A stretch of DNA of 7,118 bases, taken from NCBI GenBank assembly GCA_031282945.1, contig JAITCX010000074.1:1-7118 (forward strand). Reading direction: 5' to 3'. The notes beneath the pieces are model-generated. The model searched no databases. It worked only from the letters and a program-made list of their open reading frames with translations, and had not been told where the DNA came from. Numbering within the stretch: position 1 is the first letter of the stretch; each line of letters opens with the position of its first letter. This DNA is from Elusimicrobiota bacterium (lineage in GTDB: Bacteria > Elusimicrobiota > Endomicrobiia > Endomicrobiales > Endomicrobiaceae). Made by a program: the position numbers and the translations under genes. Of the stretch, positions 6,950 through 7,118 are shown piece by piece.

Positions 6950-6958
6950 TGTATAACA
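6950..6958 (-). promoter_or_regulatory. Possible extended -10 promoter for rmuC
   Basis: The minus strand reads TG-T-TATACA, an extended -10 pattern, just after the tRNA terminator and about 34 bp before the rmuC ATG. There is no matching -35; that position falls inside the terminator hairpin. The element lies in a small palindrome, ATTGTTATACAAT. Confidence 0.35.
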
Positions 6959-6991
6959 ATAAAAAAGGGTAACCGTTTCGGTTACCCTTTT
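6957..6991 (-). terminator. Rho-independent terminator of tRNA-Asn
   Basis: A perfect 13-bp stem (6963-6975 with 6979-6991, AAAAGGGTAACCG and its complement) has a 3-nt loop. Read on the minus strand it runs into TTTTTTATTG. It begins 5 bp past the tRNA 3' end, as expected for a tRNA transcript end. The A-run on the other side makes it near symmetric, so it may also act weakly on the plus strand. Confidence 0.85.
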
Positions 6992-6996
6992 AAACA

Positions 6997-7068
6997 CTCC
7001 GGCGGCTGGACTCGAACCAGCAACCGATCGGTTAACAGCCGATTGCTCCACCATTGAGCTACACCGGA
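6997..7068 (-). tRNA. trnN: tRNA-Asn (anticodon GUU)
   Basis: The 72-nt sequence folds into a full cloverleaf. The acceptor stem pairs TCCGGTG with CGCCGGA, with one T-G wobble. The D stem is GCTC/GAGC with a short 7-nt loop, and the anticodon stem ATCGG/CCGAT encloses CTGTTAA, giving anticodon GTT. The variable loop is 5 nt. The T arm is CTGG-TTCGAGT-CCAG plus one further pair. The discriminator base is G, as in tRNA-Asn of many bacteria. The 3' CCA is not encoded (TGT follows), so a CCA-adding enzyme is required. Confidence 0.95.
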
Positions 7069-7111
7069 ATTATAATTTTTTTACAACATGTCATTAACAT
7101 GCTATTTTTGT

Positions 7112-7117
7112 AGTATA
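7112..7117 (-). promoter_or_regulatory. Possible -10 element for tRNA-Asn
   Basis: The minus strand reads TATACT about 43 bp before the tRNA 5' end, which would leave a short 5' leader for RNase P. The -35 position lies outside the window, so this is only a candidate. Other tRNA genes may also lie upstream in the same transcript. Confidence 0.3.
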
Positions 7118-7118
7118 C

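Noticed and set aside
7069..7074. Perfect TATAAT on the minus strand directly before tRNA-Asn
   Set aside because: It abuts the mature tRNA 5' end. Transcription from it would start inside the tRNA, so it cannot be that gene's promoter.
1..7118. Mobile element, defence system or CRISPR array
   Set aside because: No transposase, integrase, phage or nuclease-island genes and no regularly spaced repeats are present. The tRNA is intact, with no neighbouring att-like duplication visible.

Overview
The window is an AT-rich bacterial chromosomal segment whose recognisable genes all lie on the minus strand. In transcription order (high to low coordinates) they are a tRNA-Asn, rmuC, a three-gene 2-oxoacid dehydrogenase/lipoate cluster (E2, E3, lipoate-protein ligase), and a short bifunctional (p)ppGpp synthetase/hydrolase. 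TGA is read as stop. The ribosome binding sites seen are Shine-Dalgarno type, and the tRNA gene does not encode its 3' CCA. There are no transposases, integrases, CRISPR repeats or phage genes, so this looks like ordinary core genome. The phylum cannot be fixed by eye. RmuC, AT-rich DNA with many GCGC words, an E2 opening of the MPQLGLTM type and reliance on LplA would suit a fermentative, possibly host-associated anaerobe (an Elusimicrobiota- or spirochaete-like lineage is a guess).

Region 6917-7118 holds tRNA-Asn(GUU), a 13-bp hairpin terminator just behind it, and a possible extended -10 promoter that would restart transcription for rmuC. RmuC (5594-6916) is a membrane-anchored coiled-coil protein with a PD-(D/E)XK-like domain. 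Its coiled coil contains a 40-residue (120-bp) tandem duplication.

A 286-bp gap (5308-5593) without a credible gene precedes the E2 gene. It carries a TATAAT box flanked by an inverted repeat, then overlapping short inverted repeats that could form alternative RNA stems, then a very strong ribosome binding site. E2 (4057-5307), dihydrolipoyl dehydrogenase (2643-4043) and lipoate-protein ligase A (1654-2646) follow with a 13-bp gap and then a 4-bp ATGA overlap, so they form one operon that ends in a hairpin terminator 4 bp past the lplA stop. LplA attaches lipoate to the E2 lipoyl lysine, E2 carries the acyl group and transfers it to CoA, and E3 reoxidises the dihydrolipoyl arm. The E1 decarboxylase genes, which normally accompany these, are absent here.

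The last gene (2-1444) is a Rel/SpoT-family enzyme with intact hydrolase, synthetase and TGS domains. It stops just after TGS and lacks the C-terminal helical, zinc-finger/RIS and ACT regions of ordinary long RSH proteins. The window ends at its stop codon, so a split or frameshifted remainder cannot be excluded. I found no clear new biological system. The short Rel, the E1-less lipoate operon with its structured leader, and the RmuC duplication deserve the second look.
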